Assembly (NCBI GenBank): GCA_026417425.1
Contig: JAOADF010000043.1
Coordinates: 1-8,499 of the forward strand
From: Dictyoglomaceae bacterium
GTDB lineage: Bacteria; Dictyoglomota; Dictyoglomia; Dictyoglomales; Dictyoglomaceae
Direction: 5' to 3'
Length of the DNA stretch: 8,499 nt
Part shown: positions 1 through 5,760 of the stretch, piece after piece
Numbering within the stretch: position 1 is the first letter of the stretch
Layout of the letters: every line of letters starts with the position of its first letter
Program-made: the position numbers and the translations under genes
The notes under the pieces: generated by a model
Databases searched by the model: none
What the model was told of the DNA's origin: nothing
Seen by the model: only the letters and a program-made list of their open reading frames with translations

Positions 1-210
1 GGATACAAGCCTCAATTTTACTTTAGGACTACCGATGTAACAGGGGAGATAAAGTTGCCAGAGGGGGTACAGATGGTGATGCCAGGGGACAATTTGGAGA
101 TGGAGATAAAGTTAATAAAGCCCATAGCATTAGAGGAAGGATTAAGGTTTGCCATAAGGGAAGGTGGCAAAACTGTTGGAGCCGGGGTTGTAACGAAAAT
201 CATTGAGTAA
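1..210 (+). CDS. tuf: Elongation factor Tu, C-terminal part (5' truncated by window edge)
   Basis: The frame is open from base 1 to the TAA at 208-210 and gives 69 residues. They match the end of domain 3 of EF-Tu: a [14 protein letters not shown] stretch, then [13 protein letters not shown], and a C-terminus with [21 protein letters not shown]-Tu is the GTPase that carries aminoacyl-tRNA to the ribosomal A site; domain 3 contacts the tRNA T arm and EF-Ts. The GTPase domain lies outside the window. It is followed after 11 nt by rpmG, the usual tuf-rpmG-tRNA-Trp-secE-nusG order. By hand count this segment is about 44% G+C against about 30% for rpmG, with many GGG, GAG and AGG codons, so its codon use differs from its neighbours. 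Confidence 0.97.
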   Translation, partial: GYKPQFYFRTTDVTGEIKLPEGVQMVMPGDNLEMEIKLIKPIALEEGLRFAIREGGKTVGAGVVTKIIE

Positions 211-221
211 AGGAGAAAGTA

Positions 222-371
222 ATGAGGGTACATGTAATATTAGCGTGTACAGAATGTAAGAATAGGAATTATATAACTGAAAAAAATAAAAAGAATGATC
301 CTGACAGATTAGAAATAAGAAAATATTGTCCTAAATGTAGAAAACATACCCCTCATAGAGAGGTAAGGTAG
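222..371 (+). CDS. rpmG: 50S ribosomal protein L33 (zinc-ribbon form)
   Basis: This 49-residue protein starts [12 protein letters not shown] and ends HTPHREVR, the normal L33 length and pattern. L33 is a small protein of the large ribosomal subunit near the E site. Two Cys pairs, CTEC (C9, C12) and CPKC (C36, C39), form the zinc-binding ribbon of the Cys-containing (C+) L33 type. The ATG at 222 follows AAAGGAGAAAG, a good Shine-Dalgarno about 6 nt upstream. It lies 11 nt after tuf. The TAG stop (369-371) overlaps the first two bases of the downstream tRNA-Trp, so transcript processing at the tRNA 5' end would cut inside the stop codon. The gene is too short for many ORF callers but is unambiguous. 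Confidence 0.96.
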   Translation: MRVHVILACTECKNRNYITEKNKKNDPDRLEIRKYCPKCRKHTPHREVR

Positions 372-446
372 GCCCGTAGCTCTAATAGGAAGAGCACCGG
401 ACTCCAAATCCGGGGGTTGCAGGTTCGAGCCCTGCCGGGCCTGCCA
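370..446 (+). tRNA. trnW: tRNA-Trp (anticodon CCA)
   Basis: A complete 77-nt cloverleaf folds by eye. The acceptor arms AGGCCCG (370-376) and CGGGCCT (436-442) pair over 7 bp. The D stem is GCTC/GAGC, the anticodon stem CCGGA/TCCGG, and the loop CTCCAAA has anticodon CCA. The variable loop is GGGTT, and the T stem GCAGG/CCTGC closes the loop TTCGAGC. U8 and A9 are in place, the A1-U72 pair and discriminator G73 fit bacterial tRNA-Trp, and CCA is encoded (444-446). G+C is about 64% in an AT-rich region, pointing to a thermophile. The gene lies between rpmG and secE, a widely conserved position, and must be excised from the mRNA. Its first two bases are shared with the rpmG stop codon. Confidence 0.97.
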
Positions 447-474
447 AAATTTGTTTAAAGGAGAGGTTTTTAAT

Positions 475-696
475 ATGGCAATAAAAAGTAAATCTACAAT
501 AGGAGAAAAAATAAAAGATTTTTGGATCAGAGAAAAAATGGAACTTAAAAAAGTTTTATGGCCTGAGAGAGAGAAAGTTTTAAAGCTTTCTGTCGCCTTG
601 GGTGTAATGCTTTTTTTCCTCATTACCTTAATTGCTTTTTATGATTTTATTTTCAGTATAGTAACATCATTAATATTAGGAAGTTCTTCAAGTTAG
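475..696 (+). CDS. secE: Preprotein translocase subunit SecE
   Basis: This 73-residue single-span SecE belongs to the SecYEG protein-conducting channel of the inner membrane. Residues 17-36 form the amphipathic segment with the SecE signature ELKKVLWPERE. They are followed by one hydrophobic helix at about residues 39-69 (LSVALGVMLFFLITLIAFYDFIF). The length matches the short one-helix SecE of most bacteria; Escherichia coli has two extra helices. I chose ATG 475 because AAAGGAGAGG (457-466) sits 8 nt upstream. An in-frame TTG at 451 would add eight residues, start 4 nt after the tRNA and place the Shine-Dalgarno inside the gene. nusG follows after 13 nt. Confidence 0.95.
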   Translation: MAIKSKSTIGEKIKDFWIREKMELKKVLWPEREKVLKLSVALGVMLFFLITLIAFYDFIFSIVTSLILGSSSS

Positions 697-709
697 AAAG
701 GAAGTTGGT

Positions 710-1240
710 ATGTCTGAGGGAAAATGGTATGTAATACACACTTTAGCAGGATATGAACATAAGGTTAAGGCTATTATTGAGAAGCAAATTAAGCTTTTAC
801 GTTTAGAAGACAAAATATTTGAGATTGTAGTTCCTGAGGAAAAAGTTATGAGAGTTAAAGGGGGACGTAAAAGTATTCAGACAAAAAAGGTCTTCCCAGG
901 ATATCTTTTTATTAGAATGATAGAAGATGAAGAGGCTCAGAGAATAATTAGAACTACATCTGGGGTTACAGGTTTTGTTGGAGCTCAGGGAAAACCAAGT
1001 CCTCTTAATCCCGATGAGGAATACTGGATCAAGAAATTTATTGAACAAAAAGAAATAAAACCTGAGTTAAAAGTTAAGAAGGGAGATAGAGTATATATAA
1101 AAAGTGGACCTTTTATGGGTTATGAAGGACAGGTAGATGAAATTTTTCCAGAAAAAGGTACAGTAAGAGTATTATTATCTATTTTTGGAAGAGAGACCCC
1201 TACTGAAATAGATCACACTCAAGTAGAAAAGACAAGTTGA
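710..1240 (+). CDS. nusG: Transcription termination/antitermination protein NusG
   Basis: This 176-residue NusG binds the RNA polymerase clamp and couples transcription to Rho or to the ribosome. The N-terminal NGN domain (about 1-115) starts with [15 protein letters not shown]. It carries the conserved [10 protein letters not shown] at 61-70 and TSGVTGFVG at 83-91. The C-terminal KOW domain (about 122-176) contains [20 protein letters not shown] and ends in a typical [14 protein letters not shown]. The length is that of ordinary NusG, without the large insert found in Thermotoga and Aquifex NusG. The ATG at 710 follows AAAGGAAG. The gene lies 13 nt after secE and 13 nt before rplK, and its TGA stop is embedded in the rplK Shine-Dalgarno region. 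Confidence 0.97.
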   Translation: MSEGKWYVIHTLAGYEHKVKAIIEKQIKLLRLEDKIFEIVVPEEKVMRVKGGRKSIQTKKVFPGYLFIRMIEDEEAQRIIRTTSGVTGFVGAQGKPSPLNPDEEYWIKKFIEQKEIKPELKVKKGDRVYIKSGPFMGYEGQVDEIFPEKGTVRVLLSIFGRETPTEIDHTQVEKTS

Positions 1241-1253
1241 GGAGGGAAATAAA

Positions 1254-1679
1254 GTGCCAAAAAAAATAGTTGGTAAAGTAAAATTAAACTTAACTGCAGG
1301 AAAGGCCACCCCTGCACCACCAGTAGGTCCTGCATTAGGACAATATGGTGTAAATATTATGGAATTTTGTAAGGCATATAATGCTACTACAGCAGGACAA
1401 GAAGGAATAATTCCTGTTGAAATAACCATATACGAAGATAGAAGTTTTACTTTTATCACAAAAACTCCACCTGCTTCTGAATTACTTAAAAAAGCTGCTG
1501 GTGTTGAAAAGGGCTCTGGTGAGCCAAATAGAAATAAGGTTGGTAGAATTAAAAGAAGTAAACTTAAAGAGATAGCTGAAATTAAAATTAAAGATTTAAA
1601 TGCTAAAGATATTTTTGCAGCTATGAAGATAATAGAAGGAACAGCAAGAAGTATGGGGATTGAAATTGTTGAAGACTAA
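1254..1679 (+). CDS. rplK: 50S ribosomal protein L11
   Basis: At 141 residues this is the standard L11 length. L11 binds 23S rRNA in the GTPase-associated centre at the stalk base, where elongation factors and thiostrepton act. The N-terminal domain carries [24 protein letters not shown] (about residues 20-43), the proline-rich thiostrepton-site signature. The C-terminal RNA-binding domain (about 72-141) has [18 protein letters not shown] and ends [16 protein letters not shown]. Translation begins at GTG 1254, supported by GAGGAGGG (1239-1246) 7 nt upstream and by homology of [11 protein letters not shown] to L11 N-termini. It is followed by rplA after 14 nt. Confidence 0.98.
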   Translation: MPKKIVGKVKLNLTAGKATPAPPVGPALGQYGVNIMEFCKAYNATTAGQEGIIPVEITIYEDRSFTFITKTPPASELLKKAAGVEKGSGEPNRNKVGRIKRSKLKEIAEIKIKDLNAKDIFAAMKIIEGTARSMGIEIVED

Positions 1680-1693
1680 GGAGGCTTAGAAGA

Positions 1694-2422
1694 ATGGCAA
1701 AACATGGTAAAAGATATTTACAATTGTTAACTTTAATTGATCCCAATAAATTATATAGCTTAAATGAAGCAGTAAATTTGGTGAAAAAATTGGCTACTAC
1801 AAAGTTTGATGAAACTATAAATCTTTCTGTAAAACTAGGCGTTGATCCAAGACATGCGGATCAACAAGTCAGAGGAACGGTTGTTCTACCTTATGGGACA
1901 GGAAAAGAGAAGAAGGTTTTAGTCTTTGCCGAAGGAGAAAAGGCTCAAGAGGCAAGAGAAGCAGGGGCTGATTATGTTGGTGGTGAAGATTTAGTAAAGC
2001 AAATCGAAGGAGGGTGGTTAGATTTTGATGTGGCTATAGCTACCCCTGATATTATGGGGACATTAAAAATACCATCAAGATTAGGGAAAATATTGGGTCC
2101 AAGGGGATTAATGCCAAATCCCAAAACAGGAACTGTTACTCAAGATATTTTTAAAACTGTAAAGGAATATAAAGGTGGTAAAGTGGAATTTAGAACTGAT
2201 AGGTATGGGATAATTCACATGCCTATTGGGAAGGCTTCTTTTTCAGAGGAGGCATTATTAAAAAATCTTATTACAGCTCTTTACGCAATATTAAGATTAA
2301 GACCCGCAACTGTAAAAGGTCAGTATTTTAGAAGTGTATATATTTCTCCCTCAATGGGACCAAGTGTTCCTATTGAGACAAAGAATTTAACAGAAATCTT
2401 GCGTAAGGAGGAAGTTGCTTAG
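1694..2422 (+). CDS. rplA: 50S ribosomal protein L1
   Basis: This 242-residue L1 builds the mobile L1 stalk that helps release deacylated tRNA from the E site. In many bacteria it also represses its own rplKA mRNA. The signature [14 protein letters not shown] is at residues 135-148. Domain I is made of about 1-67 plus 160-230, with domain II inserted between. Other conserved stretches are [17 protein letters not shown] (50-66) and [15 protein letters not shown] (166-180). ATG 1694 follows AAGGAGG (1678-1684), which overlaps the end of rplK. I could not find a clear L1-binding operator mimic in the short nusG-rplK gap. The TAG stop is followed directly by the L10 leader. Confidence 0.98.
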   Translation: MAKHGKRYLQLLTLIDPNKLYSLNEAVNLVKKLATTKFDETINLSVKLGVDPRHADQQVRGTVVLPYGTGKEKKVLVFAEGEKAQEAREAGADYVGGEDLVKQIEGGWLDFDVAIATPDIMGTLKIPSRLGKILGPRGLMPNPKTGTVTQDIFKTVKEYKGGKVEFRTDRYGIIHMPIGKASFSEEALLKNLITALYAILRLRPATVKGQYFRSVYISPSMGPSVPIETKNLTEILRKEEVA

Positions 2423-2446
2423 AAGGATTATTTCTATTAAAAAATA

Positions 2447-2548
2447 AAGGGCCCAAGACCGTAGGTTTTTAAATTCCTACGTAGGCCTTACTGGTTTTAA
2501 ATGAGATATAGTAATAATAAGGAAAGCCAGAAGGCTTTCCTTTGTTTT
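2447..2548 (+). promoter_or_regulatory. Ribosomal protein L10 leader (autoregulatory attenuator)
   Basis: The 155-nt gap between rplA and rplJ holds a canonical L10 leader. CCAAGACCGTAGG at 2453-2465 is the conserved L10-leader core. GTAGG (2461-2465) pairs with CCTAC (2476-2480), and an outer AAGGGCC (2447-2453) pairs with GGCCTT (2484-2489) with a bulge. Between them CAAGACC faces GTA, an internal loop where the family forms its L10(L12)-binding site, mimicking the 23S rRNA site. Downstream lies a terminator hairpin. A competing helix, 2483-2498 with 2523-2537, uses the 3' arm of the binding stem and most of the terminator. Family knowledge predicts that excess L10-L12 holds the upper fold and lets the terminator form, stopping rplJ-rplL transcription. 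The competing helix is my own reading by eye. Confidence 0.9.
2519..2548 (+). terminator. Attenuator terminator of the L10 leader
   Basis: AAGGAAAGCC (2519-2528) pairs perfectly with GGCTTTCCTT (2533-2542) around a 4-nt AGAA loop. It is followed by a U-rich tail TTTGTTTT (2541-2548, partly in the stem). It lies 16 nt before the rplJ Shine-Dalgarno, so it is a conditional terminator controlling rplJ-rplL and not the end of the operon. Its 5' arm and loop are also claimed by the antiterminator helix. Confidence 0.88.
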
Positions 2549-2577
2549 AAAATTAAATAAATTAAGGAGGTGAAAAT

Positions 2578-3111
2578 TTGCCAGTAAAACAAAAGGAACA
2601 AAAAGTAGAAGAGATATACCAAAAACTTTCTCAAGCAAATAGTGTTATATTTACCGATTTTAAAGGTTTGACAGTAGCGGACCTTTCCCAATTAAGAGCA
2701 AAATTAAGGGAAGCGGGTGCAGAATATAGAGTAGTAAAAAACACTTTAGCTTTGAGGGCTTTCCAAAAATATTTTCCCCAAAAAAATGTGGAAGATTATT
2801 TGGTAGGTCCTACTGCATTTACTTATTGTTATGGAGATCCCTTTGGAATTTTAAAAATTCTTGTGGATTTTTCAAAGGAGCATGATAATTTAAAATTAAA
2901 AGGTGGTATTGTTGATGGAGAATTATACAATCAAAAGGAAATAAAAGAATTAGCCAACTTACCACCCAAAGATATCTTACTATCTAAACTCTTAGGAAGT
3001 ATGAATGCTCCCTTAACAAGGTTAGTGTTGGCATTAAAATGGCCAATTAATCAATTGGTTTGGACTTTAGAAGCTATTAAAAATGAAAAAGAAAAAAATT
3101 TAGAACAATAA
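2578..3111 (+). CDS. rplJ: 50S ribosomal protein L10
   Basis: This 177-residue L10 (P0 family) anchors L7/L12 dimers to the ribosomal stalk. The N-terminal rRNA-binding domain has FTDFKGLTVADLSQLRAKLR (25-44) and the conserved VVKNTLALRAF (52-62), with LVGPTAF near residue 78. The C-terminal helix (about 132-172) carries the L12-binding modules. It seems about ten residues longer than in E. coli or Bacillus L10, like the three-dimer version of Thermotoga. Translation starts at TTG 2578, supported by AAGGAGGTG (2564-2572) with ideal spacing and by the MPVKQKEQKVEEI N-terminus. Expression is governed by the leader just upstream. rplL follows after 12 nt. Confidence 0.97.
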   Translation: MPVKQKEQKVEEIYQKLSQANSVIFTDFKGLTVADLSQLRAKLREAGAEYRVVKNTLALRAFQKYFPQKNVEDYLVGPTAFTYCYGDPFGILKILVDFSKEHDNLKLKGGIVDGELYNQKEIKELANLPPKDILLSKLLGSMNAPLTRLVLALKWPINQLVWTLEAIKNEKEKNLEQ

Positions 3112-3123
3112 GGAGGATTAAAG

Positions 3124-3495
3124 ATGAACAAAGATGAGATTATTCAGGCAATAAAAGAGATGAAGGTTTTAGAACTTGTAGAATTAGTTAAAGCATTGGA
3201 AGAGGAGTTTGGAGTAAGTGCTGCGATGCCTGTTGCAACAGCTGTAGCTACTGCTGGACCATCTGCTGCTCCTGTGGAGGAAAAAACAACCTTTGATGTT
3301 ATTTTAAAGGATGCTGGTGCCAATAAAATAAAAGTATTAAAAGTAGTTCGAGAAATTACAGGATTGGGCTTGAAAGAAGCAAAGGATTTAGTTGATTCTA
3401 CACCAAAATCTGTTAAAGAGGGAGTTAGTAAAGAAGAAGCTGAGGATATTAAGAAAAAATTAGAAGCGGAAGGTGCAGTGGTAGAGATTAAATAA
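3124..3495 (+). CDS. rplL: 50S ribosomal protein L7/L12
   Basis: At 123 residues this is a typical L7/L12, the multicopy stalk protein that recruits and stimulates the translational GTPases. The N-terminal dimerisation and L10-binding domain is about 1-32 ([18 protein letters not shown]). An Ala/Pro/Val hinge covers about 33-53. The globular C-terminal domain (54-123) has [20 protein letters not shown] and the factor-binding [20 protein letters not shown] (75-94). ATG 3124 follows AGGAGG (3111-3116), which abuts the rplJ stop. In many bacteria rpoB comes next; here the block ends and the next gene faces the other way. Confidence 0.98.
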   Translation: MNKDEIIQAIKEMKVLELVELVKALEEEFGVSAAMPVATAVATAGPSAAPVEEKTTFDVILKDAGANKIKVLKVVREITGLGLKEAKDLVDSTPKSVKEGVSKEEAEDIKKKLEAEGAVVEIK

Positions 3496-3524
3496 AAAAG
3501 GGGAAGAGAGACTACTCTTCCCCT
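3494..3524 (-). terminator. Convergent terminator shared by rplL and lysC
   Basis: AGGGGAAGAG (3499-3508) pairs over 10 bp with CTCTTCCCCT (3515-3524) around a 6-nt loop. Read on the - strand the hairpin is followed by six T residues (3499-3494), a strong intrinsic terminator for the lysC operon. Read on the + strand the tail is only AATTTAAAT, so termination after rplL may be weaker or rely on convergent traffic. The stem arm at 3515-3524 is coding: it spells the last codons of lysC (Gly-Glu-Glu), and the lysC stop (3512-3514) lies in the loop. Confidence 0.85.
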
Positions 3525-3994
3525 AATTTAAATCCATCATGTAAAGCTTGAACAGCTTTTTCTACTAAATTTCTTCTAATAATACAGGTAATTTTTATCT
3601 CTGAAGTAGTAATCATTTCAATATTTATCTTGTTTTCTGCTAATATTCCAAACATTTTTGCAGCAATTCCTGGAGTTCCCTGCATACCCCATCCTACTAT
3701 GGAAACTTTTCCCACTTGATCATCATAGAGAAAATCTTTAGCATTTATTTGAGGTATTATTTCTTTTACAATTTTTAAAGCATTTGGCAACTCCTTTTCA
3801 GGAACAGTAAAAGACAGATCAGTAATTCCATCTTTGCTTACATTTTGTACAATATCATCCACATTAATTGCAGCTTCCCCTAAAGGGGCGAAAATTTTAT
3901 AGGCAATACCTGGTTTATCAGGTACTCCTAAGATGGTTATTTTTGCTATATTTTTATTATGAGCAATGCCTGTTATTTTTTTCTTTGTCTCCAC
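3512..3994 (-). CDS. Probable internal start: aspartokinase beta (regulatory) subunit
   Basis: In frame inside lysC, GTG at 3994-3992 (codon 247) is preceded by GGGGAGGT with 8 nt from GGAGG to the start. This is one of the best ribosome-binding sites in the window, although it lies within coding sequence. It would make a 160-residue protein consisting only of the two ACT domains. In Bacillus subtilis aspartokinase II and Corynebacterium LysC, an internal start near this codon gives a beta subunit that assembles with alpha as alpha2beta2 and holds the feedback sites. The position and the Shine-Dalgarno are seen; use of the start is inferred from those relatives. Confidence 0.62.
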   Translation of the reverse strand: METKKKITGIAHNKNIAKITILGVPDKPGIAYKIFAPLGEAAINVDDIVQNVSKDGITDLSFTVPEKELPNALKIVKEIIPQINAKDFLYDDQVGKVSIVGWGMQGTPGIAAKMFGILAENKINIEMITTSEIKITCIIRRNLVEKAVQALHDGFKLGEE

Positions 3995-4732
3995 TCTTTC
4001 AACCTCCCCAATAAAAGTTCCAGAATTTTCATTAAAACTTGATCTTACAATGATAGGTACCTTATAAGTAGCTGCCAAATCCATAGCTCTTAATTGCATT
4101 ACTTGAGCTCCTTGGCTTGCAAGCTCCAGCATTTCTTCATAAGAGATATGATTTAATTTTCTTGCAGATGGCACAATTCTTGGATCTGCAGTAAATATAC
4201 CATCAACATCAGTATAAATTTCACAGAGATCTGCGTTTAGAGCATAAGCTAATGCTACAGCAGTTGCATCAGAACCTCCTCTTCCCAGGGTAGTTATATT
4301 ATTATTATTTAAATCATAGCCTTGAAAGCCTGCAACCACTGCAACTTTTCCTAAGCTTATTTCTTTTAATATTCTTTCAGGTTTTATACACGTAATTTGT
4401 GCTTTTGTATGAATAGAGTTAGTATATACTCCTGCTTGTCTTCCCGAAAGAGAAATAGCTGGTACTCCAATTTCCTGTAGAGCCATTGCTAAAAGAGCGG
4501 ATGATATTCTTTCTCCCGCAGAAAGTAAGACATCCATTTCTCTTGGATTGGGATTTTTTGTTATCTCTTCTGCCATTGATATTAAATCATCAGTGGTATC
4601 ACCCATGGCAGATACTACTACAACAATTTTATGTCCTTCCTCGTAATATCTTTTTATCCTTTTAGCAACATTTGTAATTCTCTCTATACTACCTACAGAA
4701 GATCCCCCAAATTTCTGAACAATTAATCCCAC
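3512..4732 (-). CDS. lysC: Aspartate kinase, monofunctional, ACT-regulated
   Basis: Aspartokinase phosphorylates L-aspartate, the first step toward lysine, threonine and methionine. The 406-residue protein has the kinase signature VQKFGGSSVGS at 5-15. Further catalytic-domain motifs are VVVSAMGDTTDDL (38-50), LGRGGSDATAVALA (149-162) and YTDVDGIFTADPRIV (173-187). Two ACT domains follow, at about 264-338 and 343-406. The first contains DDIVQNVSKDG (292-302), resembling LysC enzymes inhibited by lysine and/or threonine; the actual effector cannot be read from sequence alone. The start is GTG 4732, with AAAGGAGGT upstream encoded by the last codons of asd. It begins 2 nt after the asd stop and is the last gene of the operon. 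No homoserine dehydrogenase domain is fused. Confidence 0.97.
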   Translation of the reverse strand: MGLIVQKFGGSSVGSIERITNVAKRIKRYYEEGHKIVVVVSAMGDTTDDLISMAEEITKNPNPREMDVLLSAGERISSALLAMALQEIGVPAISLSGRQAGVYTNSIHTKAQITCIKPERILKEISLGKVAVVAGFQGYDLNNNNITTLGRGGSDATAVALAYALNADLCEIYTDVDGIFTADPRIVPSARKLNHISYEEMLELASQGAQVMQLRAMDLAATYKVPIIVRSSFNENSGTFIGEVERVETKKKITGIAHNKNIAKITILGVPDKPGIAYKIFAPLGEAAINVDDIVQNVSKDGITDLSFTVPEKELPNALKIVKEIIPQINAKDFLYDDQVGKVSIVGWGMQGTPGIAAKMFGILAENKINIEMITTSEIKITCIIRRNLVEKAVQALHDGFKLGEE

Positions 4733-4734
4733 TT

Positions 4735-5739
4735 TTAACCTCCTTTGATAATTTCCTCTAATATTTGAACGGCATTAAGAGCTGCACCCTTTCTAAGGTT
4801 GTCTGATACCACCCAAAGATTTAAAGTATTTTCTTCAAAAAGATCTTTTCTTATTCTTCCAACAAAAACTTCATCTTTTCCATCACAAAGAAGGGGATAA
4901 GGATATATTTTATCTTTTGGTAAATCTAAAACTTTCACTCCAGGTGCATTATTTAAAGTATAATATACCTCTTCTAAATTAAAATCCTTAGAAAATGTAG
5001 CAGTTATGGACTCGGAATGACCTCTAATAACAGGAATTCTAACACAGGTTGCAGAAATCTTCAGATTTGGAAGATGAAGGATTTTTCTACTTTCTCTAAC
5101 CATCTTCATCTCTTCACGAGTATAGTGGTTATCTTCAAAATTGTCTATTTGGGGAATAATATTAAAAGCTATCTGATATGGAAAAACTTTCGATTCTATT
5201 TTATTCCCAATTAAAAATTCTCTTGTCTGTTCCAAAAGTTCTAAAACAGCATCTTTCCCTTTACCTGATACCGATTGATAAGTAGAGACAACAATTTTTT
5301 CTAAGTTAAATCTTTTGTGAAGGGGATAAAGAGCAACAACCATTTGTATTGTAGAACAATTAGGATTTGCAATTATATTTTTATGTTCCTTCAAATCTTC
5401 TGGATTTACCTCGGGAACTACAAGGGGTACATCAGGATTCATCCTAAAAGCATTACTATTATCAATTATTATTGTTCCTCTTTTTGCTACCTCTGGAGAA
5501 ATTTCGAGACTTATTTCTTCACCAATAGAAAATAAAGCAAAATCAGCCTTTGCAATATTTTCAGGTTTTGCTTCTTCTACTTTTATCTTTTCTTTTCCGA
5601 ATTCTACAAAGGTCCCTTCAGAACGAGAGGAAGCAAAAGCATATAATTCCTTTATAGGAACCTTTCTTTCATAAAGAATTTTTAACATTTCTTGACCTAC
5701 CAATCCTGTAGCTCCAACAACAGCTATCTTATAACTCAT
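4735..5739 (-). CDS. asd: Aspartate-semialdehyde dehydrogenase
   Basis: This enzyme reduces L-aspartyl-4-phosphate to aspartate semialdehyde with NADPH, the second step of the pathway and the partner of lysC. The 334-residue protein opens with the Rossmann motif AVVGATGLVGQEML (6-19). The catalytic cysteine is C128 in NPNCSTIQ, and the active-site segment RIPVIRGHSES (234-244) includes the likely general base H241. SNAFRM (95-100) carries the phosphate-binding Arg. I chose ATG 5739, with GGAGGG (5752-5747) 7 nt upstream; an in-frame TTG at 5754 would add five residues and overlap that site. It lies 21 nt after thrB. Its last codons (Lys-Gly-Gly) also form the lysC Shine-Dalgarno. Confidence 0.97.
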   Translation of the reverse strand: MSYKIAVVGATGLVGQEMLKILYERKVPIKELYAFASSRSEGTFVEFGKEKIKVEEAKPENIAKADFALFSIGEEISLEISPEVAKRGTIIIDNSNAFRMNPDVPLVVPEVNPEDLKEHKNIIANPNCSTIQMVVALYPLHKRFNLEKIVVSTYQSVSGKGKDAVLELLEQTREFLIGNKIESKVFPYQIAFNIIPQIDNFEDNHYTREEMKMVRESRKILHLPNLKISATCVRIPVIRGHSESITATFSKDFNLEEVYYTLNNAPGVKVLDLPKDKIYPYPLLCDGKDEVFVGRIRKDLFEENTLNLWVVSDNLRKGAALNAVQILEEIIKGG

Positions 5740-5760
5740 ATTTTTTCCCTCCAAAGGAAT

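Noticed and set aside
451..474. Upstream TTG start for secE adding eight residues
   Set aside because: It begins 4 nt after the tRNA and has no Shine-Dalgarno; AAAGGAGAGG at 457-466 clearly serves ATG 475.
803..1459. - strand open frames opposite nusG and rplK
   Set aside because: They are antisense shadows of highly conserved genes, with no start signals or family features.
2415..2443. Promoter-like TTGCTT, 17-nt spacer, TAAAAA just before the L10 leader
   Set aside because: The -10 match is poor and such matches are common by chance in AT-rich DNA; a secondary promoter is possible but not supportable.
2405..2447. Possible 10-codon leader peptide starting TTG 2415 after AAGGAGG, ending TAA 2447
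   Set aside because: Only 3 nt separate the Shine-Dalgarno from the TTG, the AAGGAGG is explained by rplA codons, and L10 leaders do not need a leader peptide.
5017..5535. + strand open frames opposite asd
   Set aside because: They lack ribosome-binding sites and recognisable motifs and lie wholly opposite the well-supported asd gene.
5740..5754. TTG start at 5754 for asd
   Set aside because: GGAGGG overlapping it is ideally placed for ATG 5739, and the Rossmann motif sits at the usual distance from that ATG.
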